From Betaproteobacteria bacterium (lineage in GTDB: Bacteria > Pseudomonadota > Gammaproteobacteria > Burkholderiales > Burkholderiaceae_F), in assembly GCA_016861185.1 (NCBI GenBank), contig BOKW01000002.1, positions 248,001 through 312,000 of the forward strand: a DNA stretch of 64,000 bases, in the 5' to 3' direction. The notes below the pieces were generated by a model. That model made no database searches. It worked only from the letters and a program-made list of their open reading frames with translations, and was not told where the DNA came from. Positions 27,035 to 37,233 of the stretch are shown here, piece by piece. The position numbers were made by a program, and so were the translations under genes. Position 1 is the first letter of the stretch, and every line of letters starts with the position of its first letter.

Positions 27035-28393
27035 ATGACGACCCTTGCCAAGGCACGGCCTTCCCGTTCGGCGAGAGTGCCGACCGTCGGCATGGTGTCG
27101 CTCGGCTGCCCGAAGGCGCTGGTCGATTCCGAGCGCATCGTCACGCAACTGCGCGCCGAGGGTTACGTGCTGTCCGGCAGCTACGACGGTGCCGACCTCG
27201 TCATCGTCAACACGTGCGGCTTCATCGACGCCGCCGTGCAGGAATCGCTCGACGCGATCGGTGAGGCGCTGGCGGAGAACGGCAAGGTGATCGTCACCGG
27301 CTGTCTGGGTGCGAAGACCGAAGGGGGCGAAAACCTGGTCGCCAAGGTGCACCCCAAGGTGCTCGCGGTCACCGGGCCGCACGCGGCCGACGAAGTCATG
27401 CGGCGCGTCCACGCACAGTTGCCGAAGCCGCACGATCCATTCACCGATCTGGTGCCGCCTGCCGGCGTCAAGCTGACGCCGCGCCACTACGCGTATCTGA
27501 AGATCTCCGAAGGCTGCAACCACCGCTGCACCTTCTGCATCATTCCGTCGCTGCGCGGCGATCTCGTTTCGCGGCCGATCGGCGAAGTGATGCGCGAGGC
27601 GGAGAGTCTGGTCAAGCAGGGCGTGCGCGAGCTGCTGGTGATCTCGCAGGACACGAGCGCGTACGGCGTGGACGTGAAGTACAAGCTCGACTTCGTCGGC
27701 GGCCGCGCGGTGAAGACAAAGATGACCGAGCTGGTGCGCGAACTGGGCCGGCTCGGCGTGTGGATCCGGCTGCACTACGTCTACCCGTATCCGCACGTCG
27801 ACGAGATCGTCCCGCTGATGGCCGAGGGCAAGGTGCTGCCTTACCTGGACGTCCCGTTCCAGCACGCGCATCCGCGCATCCTCAAGCTGATGAAGCGGCC
27901 AGCCTCGGGCGAAAAGAACATCGAGCGCATTCGCGCGTGGCGCGCGCTCTGCCCGGAGCTCACCATCCGCTCGACCTTCATCGCGGGCTTCCCCGGCGAA
28001 AGCGAGGAAGAGTTCGAGTACCTGCTGGACTTCCTGCGCGAAGCGCAGCTCGACCGCGTCGGCTGCTTCGCGTATTCGCCGGTCGAAGGCGCGGCGGCGA
28101 ACGCGCTGCCCGGCATGCTGCCCGACGACGTACGCGAGGAGCGCCGCGCGCGCTTCATGGCCGTGCAGCAGGAGATCTCGCGTGCGCGGCTGGCGCGCAA
28201 GGTCGGCACGACCCAGCGCGTCCTGATCGACGAGGTGGGTCCGACGGTCGCGGTCGGCCGCTCGAGCGCGGATGCGCCCGAGATCGACGGACTCGTCTAC
28301 GTGAAGACGCGCCGCAAGCTCGCCGCCGGCGAATTCGTCGACGTGCGCATCACCGCCGCCGAAGAACACGACCTGCACGGGGTGCCCGCATGA
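27035..28393 (+). CDS. rimO: Ribosomal protein S12 methylthiotransferase RimO
   Basis: 452 aa radical SAM enzyme that methylthiolates an aspartate of S12. The N-terminal UPF0004 domain has [12 protein letters not shown] and NTCGFIDAA with its cluster cysteines. The radical SAM CxxxCxxC motif is Cys161, 165, 168 in [10 protein letters not shown], and a C-terminal TRAM domain is evident. The [12 protein letters not shown] form and LRGDLVSRP distinguish RimO from the tRNA-modifying MiaB. The last codon overlaps the start of the GST gene (ATGA). Confidence 0.96.
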   Translation: MTTLAKARPSRSARVPTVGMVSLGCPKALVDSERIVTQLRAEGYVLSGSYDGADLVIVNTCGFIDAAVQESLDAIGEALAENGKVIVTGCLGAKTEGGENLVAKVHPKVLAVTGPHAADEVMRRVHAQLPKPHDPFTDLVPPAGVKLTPRHYAYLKISEGCNHRCTFCIIPSLRGDLVSRPIGEVMREAESLVKQGVRELLVISQDTSAYGVDVKYKLDFVGGRAVKTKMTELVRELGRLGVWIRLHYVYPYPHVDEIVPLMAEGKVLPYLDVPFQHAHPRILKLMKRPASGEKNIERIRAWRALCPELTIRSTFIAGFPGESEEEFEYLLDFLREAQLDRVGCFAYSPVEGAAANALPGMLPDDVREERRARFMAVQQEISRARLARKVGTTQRVLIDEVGPTVAVGRSSADAPEIDGLVYVKTRRKLAAGEFVDVRITAAEEHDLHGVPA

Positions 28394-29019
28394 AGTACCG
28401 GCTGCTCGGCGGGCGCGGATCGGGCTCGGCCAGCGTCGAGGTCGCGCTCGCCGCGCTCGGCGTCGAGCACGAGATTGTCGAGGCCGCGCCGTGGGAGGAA
28501 AACGCGCCGGGACTTGCCGAGTTGCACGCGGTCAATCCGCTCGCGCAGGTCCCCACGCTCGTCACGCCCGCCGGCGAGGTGCTGACCGAAAGCGTGGCGA
28601 TCCTGTGGACGCTGATGGAGCGCCATCCGAGCGACTGGGTGCCGGCGCCTTCGACGACCGAGCGGGCCGCCTGCCTGCGCTGGATGATGTTCGTCGCCGC
28701 GAACGTCTATGCGGCGGGCAGCATCGTCGACGTGCCTTCGCGCTGGCTCGCCGACGAAGGCGCACGGCAAGCGTTGCAGACCGGCGCCCGCGCCCGCATC
28801 GCGCAGTACTGGACGATCGTCGCCGACGCCTGGCGCGGCACGCCGTTCCTGCTCGGCGAGCGACCGCGCATCGCCGATGTGTACGTCGCCAACATCTCGC
28901 GCTGGTGGGGTGCGCGCAAGTTCCTCGAACAAAACCGACCCGAGTTTCACGCGCTGTTGCGCCGGATCGAAGCGCTGCCGGAAGTCGCGCCGGTCTGGCA
29001 GCGCCACGGATTCCAGTAG
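28390..29019 (+). CDS. Glutathione S-transferase family protein
   Basis: 209 aa from an ATG overlapping the rimO stop. The N-terminal thioredoxin-like domain carries [20 protein letters not shown] (the cis-Pro and Glu-Ser motif of glutathione binding, residues about 50-69), and the C-terminal part is all-helical with a late RIADVY motif. It lacks an obvious N-terminal catalytic Ser or Cys in the usual context ([13 protein letters not shown]), so the conjugation chemistry is unclear. The gene is coupled to rimO and converges on the EamA transporter gene with a 3-bp gap. Confidence 0.85.
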   Translation: MKYRLLGGRGSGSASVEVALAALGVEHEIVEAAPWEENAPGLAELHAVNPLAQVPTLVTPAGEVLTESVAILWTLMERHPSDWVPAPSTTERAACLRWMMFVAANVYAAGSIVDVPSRWLADEGARQALQTGARARIAQYWTIVADAWRGTPFLLGERPRIADVYVANISRWWGARKFLEQNRPEFHALLRRIEALPEVAPVWQRHGFQ

Positions 29020-29022
29020 CGA

Positions 29023-29853
29023 TCAGCGGCGCGAACCGAGCACCGCGCCGCCGACGATCAACGCGGCGGCGACCGCGATCGTCCAACTGAACCGGCCGAG
29101 CCCGGTCGCGATCAGCAGCAGCGTCGACAGCAGCGGCGTCAGGAACGACAGCGCGCCGATCGCGCGCGCATCGCCGCGTTTCAGCGCAGCGTCCCACAGG
29201 AAAAAAGCCGCGCCCATCGGTCCGAGCGCGAGCGCACCGATCAGCAGCCACTCGCGCGCCGAAGGAACGTAGGGCGCTTCGAGCGCCGCGTGCGCGCCGA
29301 GCGCGAGCAGCCCCGACACGACGCAGAACAGCCCGACCGCCGCGGTCGGAAACGGCAGAACGCGCCGCGTCAGCAGCGAATACGTCGACCAGATCAGTGC
29401 CGAGCCGAGCGCGAGCAGGTAGCCGTCCCAGTGCGCGATCGACAGCGTCCAGCGCCCGCCGGTGATCACGAGCGCCGCGCCCGCGAACCCGAGCATCGCC
29501 GCGATGACGTGCCGCGCCGTCAGCCGCAGCCCGCGCAACAGCAGCGGCGCGAGCAGCACGATCAGCAGCGGCCACAGGTAGTTGATCAGGTTCGCCTCGA
29601 CCGCCGGCGCGCGGCGCAGCGCCAGGAACAGCAGCAGGTGAAAGCCGAACAGACCGTAGACGCCGAGCGCGAGCGTGGCCGGCGGCACGCGCCAGCGGCG
29701 CCAGGTCGGCGCAGCGATCAGGCCGGCGCCGGTCAGCGACAGTCCCAGGAGCAGGAAGGGCGGTACCGATCGCAGCCCGACCGCGAGCGCGGCGAGCAGG
29801 CTCCACAGGATAACGGCGCCGAGAGCGAACAGGGTTGCGGGAGCGGACGACAT
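29023..29853 (-). CDS. EamA/DMT-family transporter
   Basis: 276 aa, about ten predicted membrane segments in two EamA halves; the first half ends near INYLWPLLIVLLAPLLLRG and the second has NYLWP-like WSTYSLLTRRVLP. These drug/metabolite transporters export amino acids or other small metabolites; the substrate cannot be told here. The ATG at 29853 is divergent from bktB across 147 bp, where no strong promoter box stands out. Confidence 0.88.
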   Translation of the reverse strand: MSSAPATLFALGAVILWSLLAALAVGLRSVPPFLLLGLSLTGAGLIAAPTWRRWRVPPATLALGVYGLFGFHLLLFLALRRAPAVEANLINYLWPLLIVLLAPLLLRGLRLTARHVIAAMLGFAGAALVITGGRWTLSIAHWDGYLLALGSALIWSTYSLLTRRVLPFPTAAVGLFCVVSGLLALGAHAALEAPYVPSAREWLLIGALALGPMGAAFFLWDAALKRGDARAIGALSFLTPLLSTLLLIATGLGRFSWTIAVAAALIVGGAVLGSRR

Positions 29854-30000
29854 GCGCAGGCTTCGAAAACGCGAGGCGTGCGAGTCTAAACGCCGCGCTC
29901 GAGCGGTTCGGCCCCACGTTCGGCGCCGGTGCTAACCTGCGGCGTCGGAGCCGGCGACCTTGCGTCGCGCGGCGAATGCAGTGCATCGAGCGGAGGACGT

Positions 30001-31185
30001 ATGGGCAGGGACGTGGTGATCGTGAGCGGCGTGCGGACAGCGATCGGCGATTTCGGCGGCGGGCTGAAGGACCTGGCGCCGACGCAACTCGGCGCGACCT
30101 GCGTGAAGGAAGCGCTGGCGCGCGCCCGCGTCGAAGGCGGCGAGGTCGGCCACGTCGTCTTCGGCAACGTGATTCACACCGAGCCGCGCGACATGTACCT
30201 GGCGCGGGTGGCCGCGCTCGACGGCGGCGTGCGCGATCACGTGCCCTGCCTGACGCTCAATCGCCTGTGCGGCAGCGGGTTGCAGGCGATCGTGTCCGCG
30301 TCGCAATCGATCCTGCTCGGCGACTGCGATATCGCGGTGGCGGGCGGCGCCGAAAGCATGTCGCGCGCGCCCTACGCGATGCCGAGCGGCCGCTGGGGCC
30401 AGCGCATGGGCGACGCGAAGGTCGTCGACATGATGGTCGCCGCGTTGCACGACCCGTTCCACAACATCCACATGGGCGTGACCGCGGAGAACGTCGCCGC
30501 CAAATGGGGCATCACGCGCGAGGAGCAGGACCGCCTCGCGGTCGAAAGCCACATGCGCGCGTCGGCGGCGATCAGGGAAGGGCGCTTCAAGAGCCAGATC
30601 GTGCCGATCGTCACGAAGGGCAAGAAGGGCGACGTCGTCTTCGACACCGACGAGCATCCGCGCGCCGACGCCACGCTCGAAGACATGGCGAAGCTCAAAC
30701 CCGTGTTCGTGAAGGAAAACGGCACCGTCACCGCGGGCAACGCCTCGGGCATCAACGACGGCGCGGCGGCGCTCGTGCTGATGGAGCGCGCCACCGCCGA
30801 GAAGCGCGGCGCGAAGCCGCTCGGCCGGCTCGTCGCCTACGCGCACGCCGGCGTCGACCCGAAGTACATGGGCATCGGTCCGGTGCCCGCTTCGCGTACG
30901 GCGCTCGAGCGGGCAGGGCTGACGATCGACCGGATGGACGTCATCGAGGCGAACGAAGCCTTCGCCGCCCAGGCCTGCGCGGTGACGAAGGACCTGAAGG
31001 CGGACCCCGCGAAGGTCAACCCGAACGGCAGCGGCATCTCGCTCGGCCACCCGGTCGGTGCCACCGGCGCGGTCATCGCCGTCAAGGCGTTGTACGAACT
31101 GGAGCGGATCGGCGGCCGCTATGCGCTGGTGACGATGTGCATCGGCGGCGGGCAGGGGATCGCGGCGATTTTCGAGCGGGTGTAG
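30001..31185 (+). CDS. bktB: Beta-ketothiolase BktB (acetyl-CoA C-acyltransferase)
   Basis: 394 aa from the ATG at 30001, preceded by GGAGG; a longer frame from 29929 is not needed. The thiolase active-site motifs are NRLCGSGLQAI (acyl Cys), [27 protein letters not shown] and CIGGGQG. Several stretches, for example TEPRDMYLARVAA and HDPFHNIHMGVTAEN, match the BktB subgroup as I know it from Cupriavidus. BktB accepts C3 and longer partners and supplies 3-ketovaleryl-CoA for mixed PHA. It stands alone, so regulation may be separate from phaCAB. Confidence 0.93.
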   Translation: MGRDVVIVSGVRTAIGDFGGGLKDLAPTQLGATCVKEALARARVEGGEVGHVVFGNVIHTEPRDMYLARVAALDGGVRDHVPCLTLNRLCGSGLQAIVSASQSILLGDCDIAVAGGAESMSRAPYAMPSGRWGQRMGDAKVVDMMVAALHDPFHNIHMGVTAENVAAKWGITREEQDRLAVESHMRASAAIREGRFKSQIVPIVTKGKKGDVVFDTDEHPRADATLEDMAKLKPVFVKENGTVTAGNASGINDGAAALVLMERATAEKRGAKPLGRLVAYAHAGVDPKYMGIGPVPASRTALERAGLTIDRMDVIEANEAFAAQACAVTKDLKADPAKVNPNGSGISLGHPVGATGAVIAVKALYELERIGGRYALVTMCIGGGQGIAAIFERV

Positions 31186-31216
31186 GTTCGTTCGAGCGCG
31201 GCCGAGCGGCGAAGCG

Positions 31217-31462
31217 ATGCCGGAAGTCTTTCGCTGGCGCGGGTTCCGATTCTTCTTCTATTCGAACGAAGGAAGCCCGCGCGAGCCTTGCCACGTGCAC
31301 GTGGAACATGCCGATGGCGAAGCGAAGGTATGGCTCGATCCCGAGATCCGCCTGGCTTCGAGCTTCGGATTGAGCAGCCGGCAACTCGGCACTATTCTTG
31401 CCGTCGTACGGGAACGTGAGGCACGGATCCGGGAGAAATGGGATGAATACTTCGGACAGTAG
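31217..31462 (+). CDS. DUF4160 domain protein
   Basis: 81 aa covering the whole DUF4160 pattern: an N-terminal FRFFFYSNEG strand pair, the conserved HVHVEHADGEAKVWL segment, and a C-terminal helix (LSSRQLGTILAVVREREA then I plus KWDEYF). The function is unknown. It overlaps the DUF2442 gene by 20 bp, so the two are translated together. Such pairs recur in many bacterial and cyanobacterial genomes and have been suspected to be toxin-antitoxin-like; I know of no proof. The base composition is slightly less GC-rich than the flanking metabolic genes, in line with recent acquisition. Confidence 0.85.
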   Translation: MPEVFRWRGFRFFFYSNEGSPREPCHVHVEHADGEAKVWLDPEIRLASSFGLSSRQLGTILAVVREREARIREKWDEYFGQ

Positions 31463-31712
31463 CGTCGCGTCTGCGGTTCACTTCACCGACACCGACATGC
31501 TGGTCGAACTGGCGGACGGCCGCGCCATCCGGGTTCCGCTCGCCTGGTTCCCGCGCCTGCTCAACGCGACTCCTGAACAGCGCGGCAAGGTGCGGATCAG
31601 CAAGTCGGGCGCAGGCTTGCACTGGGACGAGCTCGACGAAGACATCAGCGTCGGCGGTTTGCTGGCCGGGCGGCCGGACATGAGTGCTAGACGGACGCTG
31701 GCGTCGGCGTGA
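31443..31712 (+). CDS. DUF2442 domain protein
   Basis: 89 aa from the ATG at 31443, inside the 3' end of the DUF4160 gene. The DUF2442 hallmarks are the central DGRAIRVPLAWFPRLLNAT and the C-terminal GLHWDELDEDISVGGLLAG (19 residues). Members are small antitoxin-like proteins of unknown function, usually next to a DUF4160 gene as here. The tail after GLLAG (RPDMSARRTLASA) is typical in length. A start at 31398 would put 45 more bases inside the DUF4160 frame and is not favoured. Confidence 0.85.
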   Translation: MNTSDSSVASAVHFTDTDMLVELADGRAIRVPLAWFPRLLNATPEQRGKVRISKSGAGLHWDELDEDISVGGLLAGRPDMSARRTLASA

Positions 31713-31728
31713 CCACGGGCCGACGCCC

Positions 31729-32067
31729 TCAGCTCACCTCGCGCCCGTCGTTCAGCCGCAGCCAGCCCTTGACGACGCGATAGATCGCCCAGATCCACAC
31801 GGCGAACAGGATCAGGAAGCCGACCGCGACGAGCGCGAGCACGACGCCGACGACGGTCCACACGAGGCCCCACCAGAAGGTGCGGATCTGCCAGGCGAAG
31901 TGGCTTTCGAGCCAGGTTCCGCGCACGTCGTCGCGCTTGATGTAGGCGATGACCACGCCCGCGATCGCGGTGATCCCGTACAGGAACGACAGCGCGTACA
32001 GCACGTAGACGACGAGCGCCACGCTTTTCGTCTTCTGGATGACTTCGTCGGCAACGGGCGTCTGCAT
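31729..32067 (-). CDS. Small DUF4870-like membrane protein
   Basis: 112 aa with three predicted membrane helices: about residues 17-40 (VVYVLYALSFLYGITAIAG), 60-85 and 85-102. The ATG at 32067 has GGGGGAG 4 bp upstream. The middle motif WLESHFAWQIRTFWWGL is characteristic of the DUF4870/TMEM family common in betaproteobacteria; its function is unknown. It follows serB by 11 bp on the same strand, so it ends the mfd-serB transcript. Confidence 0.8.
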   Translation of the reverse strand: MQTPVADEVIQKTKSVALVVYVLYALSFLYGITAIAGVVIAYIKRDDVRGTWLESHFAWQIRTFWWGLVWTVVGVVLALVAVGFLILFAVWIWAIYRVVKGWLRLNDGREVS

Positions 32068-32078
32068 CGATCTCCCCC

Positions 32079-32939
32079 TCATGAGAACCAGTTGAGCACC
32101 CCGTCGAGCGCAGTGTAGTTCAGCGCGTACGTGGCTTGTTGTCGGACGACGGGTTTCGCGCGATACGCGACCGACAAACCGGCGAGCTTCATCATCTTCA
32201 GGTCGTTGGCGCCGTCGCCGATCGCGATCGCTCGATCGGTCGCGCAGCCGAGATCGGCGCAGGCATCGCGCAGCGCCTGCGCCTTGCCGTCCGCGTCGAC
32301 GATCTCGCCGCCGTCGGGGCCCGTCACGCGGCCGGTGAGCTTGCCGTCGGCGATCTCGATCACGTTCGAGCGCGTGAAGTCGAAACCCAGACGCTGCTTC
32401 AGCCGATCGGTGAAGAAGGTGAAGCCCCCGGTGACGAGCAGCGTCTTCAGCCCGGCGGCCTTGCACGCGGCGATCAGCGCCTCCGCGCCCGGATTGAGCT
32501 TCAGCCGCTCCGCGTAGACGCGCTCGAGCAACGACGCATCCACGCCGGCCAGCATCGCCACGCGCCGGCGCAGGCTTTCCTTGTAGTCGGCGATCTCGCC
32601 GCGCATCGCCGCTTCGGTGATCGCCGCGACCTCCTCGCCCTTGCCGGCATACGCGGCGACTTCGTCGAGGCTTTCGATATTGACGAGCGTCGAATCCATG
32701 TCGAGCGCGAGCAGCCTGAAGTCGGCGAGCTTCAGCGCCGGCGGGACGATCGCCCAGTCGCACCTCCAGTAGTCCGCGAGCGCGGCCGCGGCCTTGCGCG
32801 TATCGGCGTCGTCCTGGATGCCGACGAGGCGCGCGCAGTTGAGTTTCCGCTGCACGCGCCGCGCGAGGCAGGCGACCTTGAAGGCCTCGACTGCCGCGGT
32901 GGGAAGATCGGTGGATTGGATGACGAGGTCCATGGTCAT
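32079..32939 (-). CDS. serB: Phosphoserine phosphatase SerB
   Basis: 286 aa HAD-superfamily enzyme that hydrolyses O-phosphoserine in the last step of serine synthesis. The nucleophile motif is ALDMDSTLV with Asp80 and Asp82; TGGFTFF carries motif II and GDGANDLKMM motif IV. The first 75 residues form a diverged regulatory domain typical of proteobacterial SerB. The ATG at 32939 overlaps the mfd stop (ATGA); a second ATG two codons later is possible. Being coupled behind mfd is a frequent betaproteobacterial arrangement. Confidence 0.95.
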   Translation of the reverse strand: MTMDLVIQSTDLPTAAVEAFKVACLARRVQRKLNCARLVGIQDDADTRKAAAALADYWRCDWAIVPPALKLADFRLLALDMDSTLVNIESLDEVAAYAGKGEEVAAITEAAMRGEIADYKESLRRRVAMLAGVDASLLERVYAERLKLNPGAEALIAACKAAGLKTLLVTGGFTFFTDRLKQRLGFDFTRSNVIEIADGKLTGRVTGPDGGEIVDADGKAQALRDACADLGCATDRAIAIGDGANDLKMMKLAGLSVAYRAKPVVRQQATYALNYTALDGVLNWFS

Positions 32940-35900
32940 TGGCTCAGCGCCTTGAACACCGCGCGCAACTGCTGCAGCCGCGCATCGAGATTCGGCGTCT
33001 TCGCATCGATGCGCAGCTTGTCCTGGCCGGCCAGCCGCATCGTCTTCTCGCGCTGGATCAGCGCGATCAGCTTCGCGGGATCGATCGGCGGGTTCGGAAC
33101 GAAGGTCAGCACGATCGCATCGCTCGAGGCGTCGATCTTCTTCACGCCGAGCGGCTCGGCCGCGAGCCGCAGCCGGTGCGTTTCGATCAGGGCGCGCGCG
33201 GGTTCCGGCAGCTTGCCGTAGCGGTCGACGAGTTCTTCCTGCAGCGTCAGCAGCCCGTCCTCGTCGTTGCACGAGGCGAGCTTCTTGTACAGCGACAGCC
33301 GCTGGTGCACGTCGTTGACATAGCCGGGCGGCAGCAGCGCCGGCACGTGCAGGTTGATTTCGGTCACGGCCGCCAGCGGCGCCAGCAGATCGGGCTCGCG
33401 CCCGGAACGCAGCGCGCGCACCGCGGCGTTGAGCATCTGCGTGTACAGGTCGAAGCCCACTTCCTGCATGTTGCCCGACTGCGCCTCACCGAGCACCTCG
33501 CCGGCGCCGCGGATCTCCAGGTCGTGCATCGCGAGGTAGAAGCCCGAGCCCAGCTCTTCCAGGTTCTGGATCGCTTCCAGCCGCTTCTCGGCGTTCTTGG
33601 TCATGCCCCCTTCGTCGGGCACGAGCAGGTACGCGTACGCCTGGTGATGCGAGCGGCCGACGCGGCCGCGCAGCTGATGAAGCTGCGCCAGTCCGAACTT
33701 GTCGGCGCGATGGATGACGATCGTGTTGGCCGTCGGCACGTCGATCCCGGTTTCGATGATCGTCGTGCACAGGAGCAGGTTGAAGCGCTGCTGGTAGAAG
33801 TCGCGCATCACGCGTTCGAGTTCGCGCTCCGGCATCTGGCCGTGCGCGATCTCGATGCGCGCTTCGGGAACGAGCTCCGCGAGCCGCGCGCGGCGGTTTT
33901 CGATCGTCTCGACCTCGTTGTGCAGGAAGTAGATCTGCCCGCCGCGCTTCAGCTCGCGCAGGCAGGCTTCGCGCACGAGGGAAGCCGTTTCCCGCCGCAC
34001 GAAGGTCTTGATCGCCAATCGCTTCTGCGGCGCGGTGGCGATCACGCTGAACTCACGGATGCCTTCCATCGACAGCGCAAGCGTGCGCGGGATCGGCGTG
34101 GCCGTGAGCGTCAGCACATCGACCTCGGCGCGCAGGGATTTGAGTCGCTCCTTCTGCCGCACGCCGAAGCGGTGCTCCTCGTCGATGATCACCAGCCCCA
34201 GACGGCCGAACTTCACGTCCGCCGACAGCAGCTTGTGCGTGCCGATCGCGATGTCGATTCGCCCGGTATTGAGCCCCGCGATCGCTTCGGCGACCTCTTT
34301 TTGCGAGCGGAAGCGCGACAGCTCGACGATCTTCACCGGCCAGTCGGCGAAGCGGTCGCTGAAGGTCTGGAAGTGCTGCTCGGCGAGCAGCGTGGTCGGG
34401 CATAGCACGGCGACCTGCTTGCCACCGGCCACCGCGGCGAACGCCGCACGCAGCGCTACCTCCGTTTTGCCGAAGCCCACGTCGCCGCACACCAGCCGGT
34501 CCATCGGAAAGCCGGCACGCATGTCTTTTAGCACCGCGTCGATCGCGGCCTGCTGATCGGGCGTTTCTTCGAAGCCGAAGCCTTCGGCGAACGCTTCGTA
34601 GTCGTGCGGCTTGAAGTCGAACGCGTGGCCCTTGCGCGAGGCGCGCAGCGCGTACAGATTCAGCAGTTCCGCCGCGGTGTCGCGTACCTGCTTGGCGGCT
34701 TTCTTCTTCGCTTTCTCCCAGTCGCCGCCGCCGAGGTGGTGCAGCGGCGCGGCATCCGGATCGGCGCCGCTGTAGCGCGAGATCAGATGCAGCTGCGCGA
34801 CCGGCACGTACAGCTTGGCGTTATTCGCGTACTGCAGGTGCAGGAATTCGGCCGGGCCTTCGCCCAGATCCATCGACTCGAGACCAAGGTAGCGGCCGAT
34901 GCCGTGCTCGACGTGAACGACCGGATCGCCGACGCGCAGCTCGGCGAGGTCGCGCACCATCGCCTCGACGTTCGACGCGCGTTCGCGCGCCTTGCCGCGC
35001 AGCCGACGCGGGCTCGCCGCATACAGCTCGGTTTCGGTGACGATCGCAAGCTGCGCATCGCGCAGCACGAAACCGCCGTGCAGCGGCGCTTCGCCGAGCG
35101 CGACCGGCGCATCGCCGGCGAGGAAGGCCTGGTAGTCCGCGTTGTCCGCGAACTCGAAGCGATGCTCGCGCAGCAGTTGCGCGATCGTCTCGCGCCGTCC
35201 CGCCGAATCCGCGAGCAGCAGCAGCCGACCGCCTTCGAGCGCCAGCCGCTGCGCGAACGCGCGCAGTTTCTCGAGCGGATCGTGCGCCTTGCGATCGAGC
35301 GCGACCGGCGGCACGGCTTCGAATTGCAGCGATTCGCCTTCGGTCAGCGCCAGCCGCGCGAAGCGCTTGCACGCGGTGAAGAACTCCTCGACGCCGATGA
35401 AAAGCCGGTGCGGTGGCAGGCAGGGCCGCTGCGTGTCGCGCGCGAGGAAGCGGTAACGCTCGGCGGTTTCGGTCCAGAAGCGTTGGCCGCTCGCCTCGAC
35501 CGGACCGTGCAGCACGATCGTCGTCTCGGGCGGCAGGTAGTCGAACAAGGTAGCGGTCGAGTCGAAGAACAGCGGCAGGTAGTACTCGATGCCGGGCCCG
35601 GCGATGCCGTTGCCGATGTCCTTGTAGACCGGCGATCGGCTCGGGTCGCCTTCGAACGCCTCGCGCCAGCGACCGCGAAAAGCCGTGCGGGCCGCTTCGT
35701 CGAGGGGAAATTCGCGTCCCGGCAGCAGCCTGACCGCCGGCACCGGATACAGGCTTCTCTGCGTGTCCGGATCGAACGCGCGGATCGTCTCGATCGCGTC
35801 GTCGAGCAGGTCGAGGCGGAACGGCAGCGCCGATCCCATCGGGAACAGATCGATCAGTCCGCCGCGCACGGAGAACTCGCCCGGTGCGACGACCTGTGTG

Positions 35901-36400
35901 ACGTGCTGGTAGCCGGCGAGCACGAGCTGGGCGCGCAGCTTGTCGGCGGCGAGCCGCTCCCCCTGGCGGAACGCGAACGTGCGCGCAGCGATGTAGGCGG
36001 GCGGCGCAAGCCGATACAGCGCCGTCGTCGCGGGCACGACCAGCACGTCGATGCCGCCCGCGGCGTCGCGCGTCAGCAGCCGGTACAAGGTCTCCAGCCG
36101 CTCCGAGACCAGATCGGGGTGCGGGGACAGGATGTCGTAAGGCAGCGTCTCCCAGTCGGGAAACGGCCGCACCGCGAGCGTGCGATCGAAGTAGGGCAGC
36201 TCGTCGCCCAGCCTCTGTGCATCGAGCGCGTCGGCGCAGATCGCGACGACGAGCTGCCCGTTCGCTTTCGCGCGTCGCGCGAGCTGCGCGATCAGCAGCG
36301 CGTCGCCGGAGCCCGGCGGCCGCGGCAGCGCGAAGCGCTCGCCGGCTGCCGGCGCGGGCAGCGCGAGTTCGACGTTCGACGTTGAGGCGACGCTTTCCAA
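32936..36400 (-). CDS. mfd: Transcription-repair coupling factor Mfd
   Basis: 1154 aa, near the 1148 of E. coli. UvrB-like domains form the N-terminal third ([15 protein letters not shown], then [15 protein letters not shown]). The RNA polymerase interaction domain follows ([17 protein letters not shown]). The translocase has [17 protein letters not shown] (Walker A), [14 protein letters not shown] (DEEH box) and the TRG region, and a TRCF C-terminal domain ends the protein. It removes stalled RNA polymerase and recruits UvrAB. The start is a TTG at 36400 without a visible ribosome site, so the first residues are uncertain. It is divergent from ispD. Confidence 0.95.
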   Translation of the reverse strand: MESVASTSNVELALPAPAAGERFALPRPPGSGDALLIAQLARRAKANGQLVVAICADALDAQRLGDELPYFDRTLAVRPFPDWETLPYDILSPHPDLVSERLETLYRLLTRDAAGGIDVLVVPATTALYRLAPPAYIAARTFAFRQGERLAADKLRAQLVLAGYQHVTQVVAPGEFSVRGGLIDLFPMGSALPFRLDLLDDAIETIRAFDPDTQRSLYPVPAVRLLPGREFPLDEAARTAFRGRWREAFEGDPSRSPVYKDIGNGIAGPGIEYYLPLFFDSTATLFDYLPPETTIVLHGPVEASGQRFWTETAERYRFLARDTQRPCLPPHRLFIGVEEFFTACKRFARLALTEGESLQFEAVPPVALDRKAHDPLEKLRAFAQRLALEGGRLLLLADSAGRRETIAQLLREHRFEFADNADYQAFLAGDAPVALGEAPLHGGFVLRDAQLAIVTETELYAASPRRLRGKARERASNVEAMVRDLAELRVGDPVVHVEHGIGRYLGLESMDLGEGPAEFLHLQYANNAKLYVPVAQLHLISRYSGADPDAAPLHHLGGGDWEKAKKKAAKQVRDTAAELLNLYALRASRKGHAFDFKPHDYEAFAEGFGFEETPDQQAAIDAVLKDMRAGFPMDRLVCGDVGFGKTEVALRAAFAAVAGGKQVAVLCPTTLLAEQHFQTFSDRFADWPVKIVELSRFRSQKEVAEAIAGLNTGRIDIAIGTHKLLSADVKFGRLGLVIIDEEHRFGVRQKERLKSLRAEVDVLTLTATPIPRTLALSMEGIREFSVIATAPQKRLAIKTFVRRETASLVREACLRELKRGGQIYFLHNEVETIENRRARLAELVPEARIEIAHGQMPERELERVMRDFYQQRFNLLLCTTIIETGIDVPTANTIVIHRADKFGLAQLHQLRGRVGRSHHQAYAYLLVPDEGGMTKNAEKRLEAIQNLEELGSGFYLAMHDLEIRGAGEVLGEAQSGNMQEVGFDLYTQMLNAAVRALRSGREPDLLAPLAAVTEINLHVPALLPPGYVNDVHQRLSLYKKLASCNDEDGLLTLQEELVDRYGKLPEPARALIETHRLRLAAEPLGVKKIDASSDAIVLTFVPNPPIDPAKLIALIQREKTMRLAGQDKLRIDAKTPNLDARLQQLRAVFKALSQ

Positions 36401-36464
36401 CCGTTCGGCCGTGCAAAAACGCTTCGCGGCGGACCGATTGCTCGGGCCACCGCGAACGCGTCGC

Positions 36465-36470
36465 TATTAT
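36465..36470 (+). promoter_or_regulatory. -10 box (TATTAT) for ispD-ispF-rhodanese
   Basis: TATTAT, five of six to consensus, lies 55 bp before the ispD ATG in the mfd-ispD divergent gap. The only -35-like hexamer (TTGCTC, 36438-36443) is too far away at 21 bp, so an activator may be involved or the box may be chance. Confidence 0.4.
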
Positions 36471-36525
36471 AGGTTCCGCCGCCTTCGTCCTCCCTCGTTC
36501 GCGCCGCACCGCGCGCTCCGCTTCG

Positions 36526-37233
36526 ATGCCTTCGACGCTCGATTCACACGTCTTCGCCCTGATTCCCGCAGCGGGCAGCGGTTCGCGGATGGGCGGCGAC
36601 GTTCCCAAGCAGTACGCGCCGCTCGCGGGGCGCACGATGCTCGAACATGCGATCGACGCCTTGCTGGCCGACGCGCGCATCGAGCGCGTGCTGGTCGTCG
36701 TCGCGCCGGACGATGTCCGCCACCGCGGGCTTGCCTGCGAAGCGCGCGTCGAGTTCGTCGCGGCCGGCGGTGCGAGCCGCGCCGAGAGCGTCCGCAACGG
36801 GCTGGCGCGGCTGGCGATGAGCGCGAGCGCCGAGGACTGGGTGCTCGTGCACGATGCAGCCCGTCCGTGCCTCGCTCGCGAAGAGTTGACGGCCCTGATC
36901 GACGCGCTGATCGACGATCCGGTCGGCGGCCTGCTCGCGGTGCCCATCGCGGATACGATCAAGCGGGAAGATCAGGGTCGCGTGGCGCAGACGGTCGAGC
37001 GTGCGTGCCTGTGGCGCGCGCTGACGCCGCAAATGTTCCGGCTCGGCGTACTCGACGACGCTTTCGAGCGCGTGCGGGATCCGGCCGCGATCACCGACGA
37101 GTCGAGCGCGGTCGAGCGCATCGGTCACGCGCCGCGGCTCGTTCCGGGCCACGCATCGAACATCAAGGTCACGCGGCCGGACGACCTGCCGCTCGCCGAA
37201 GCGATCCTCCGACTGCAGGGCAGGTGCCGATGA
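36526..37233 (+). CDS. ispD: 2-C-methyl-D-erythritol 4-phosphate cytidylyltransferase IspD
   Basis: 235 aa from the ATG at 36526. The nucleotide-binding loop [20 protein letters not shown] spans residues 10-29; VHDAARPC and TPQMFR are further substrate-contact motifs. It forms CDP-ME in the MEP isoprenoid pathway. The last base overlaps ispF (ATGA), so both are co-translated; the pathway feeds, among others, the squalene genes hpnCDE 14 kb away. The frame is open further upstream, but no conserved sequence lies there. Confidence 0.96.
   Translation: MPSTLDSHVFALIPAAGSGSRMGGDVPKQYAPLAGRTMLEHAIDALLADARIERVLVVVAPDDVRHRGLACEARVEFVAAGGASRAESVRNGLARLAMSASAEDWVLVHDAARPCLAREELTALIDALIDDPVGGLLAVPIADTIKREDQGRVAQTVERACLWRALTPQMFRLGVLDDAFERVRDPAAITDESSAVERIGHAPRLVPGHASNIKVTRPDDLPLAEAILRLQGRCR

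Noticed and set aside
29929-30000. Longer N-terminus for BktB
   Set aside because: The extra 24 residues have no match to the conserved thiolase start, and GGAGG precedes the ATG at 30001.
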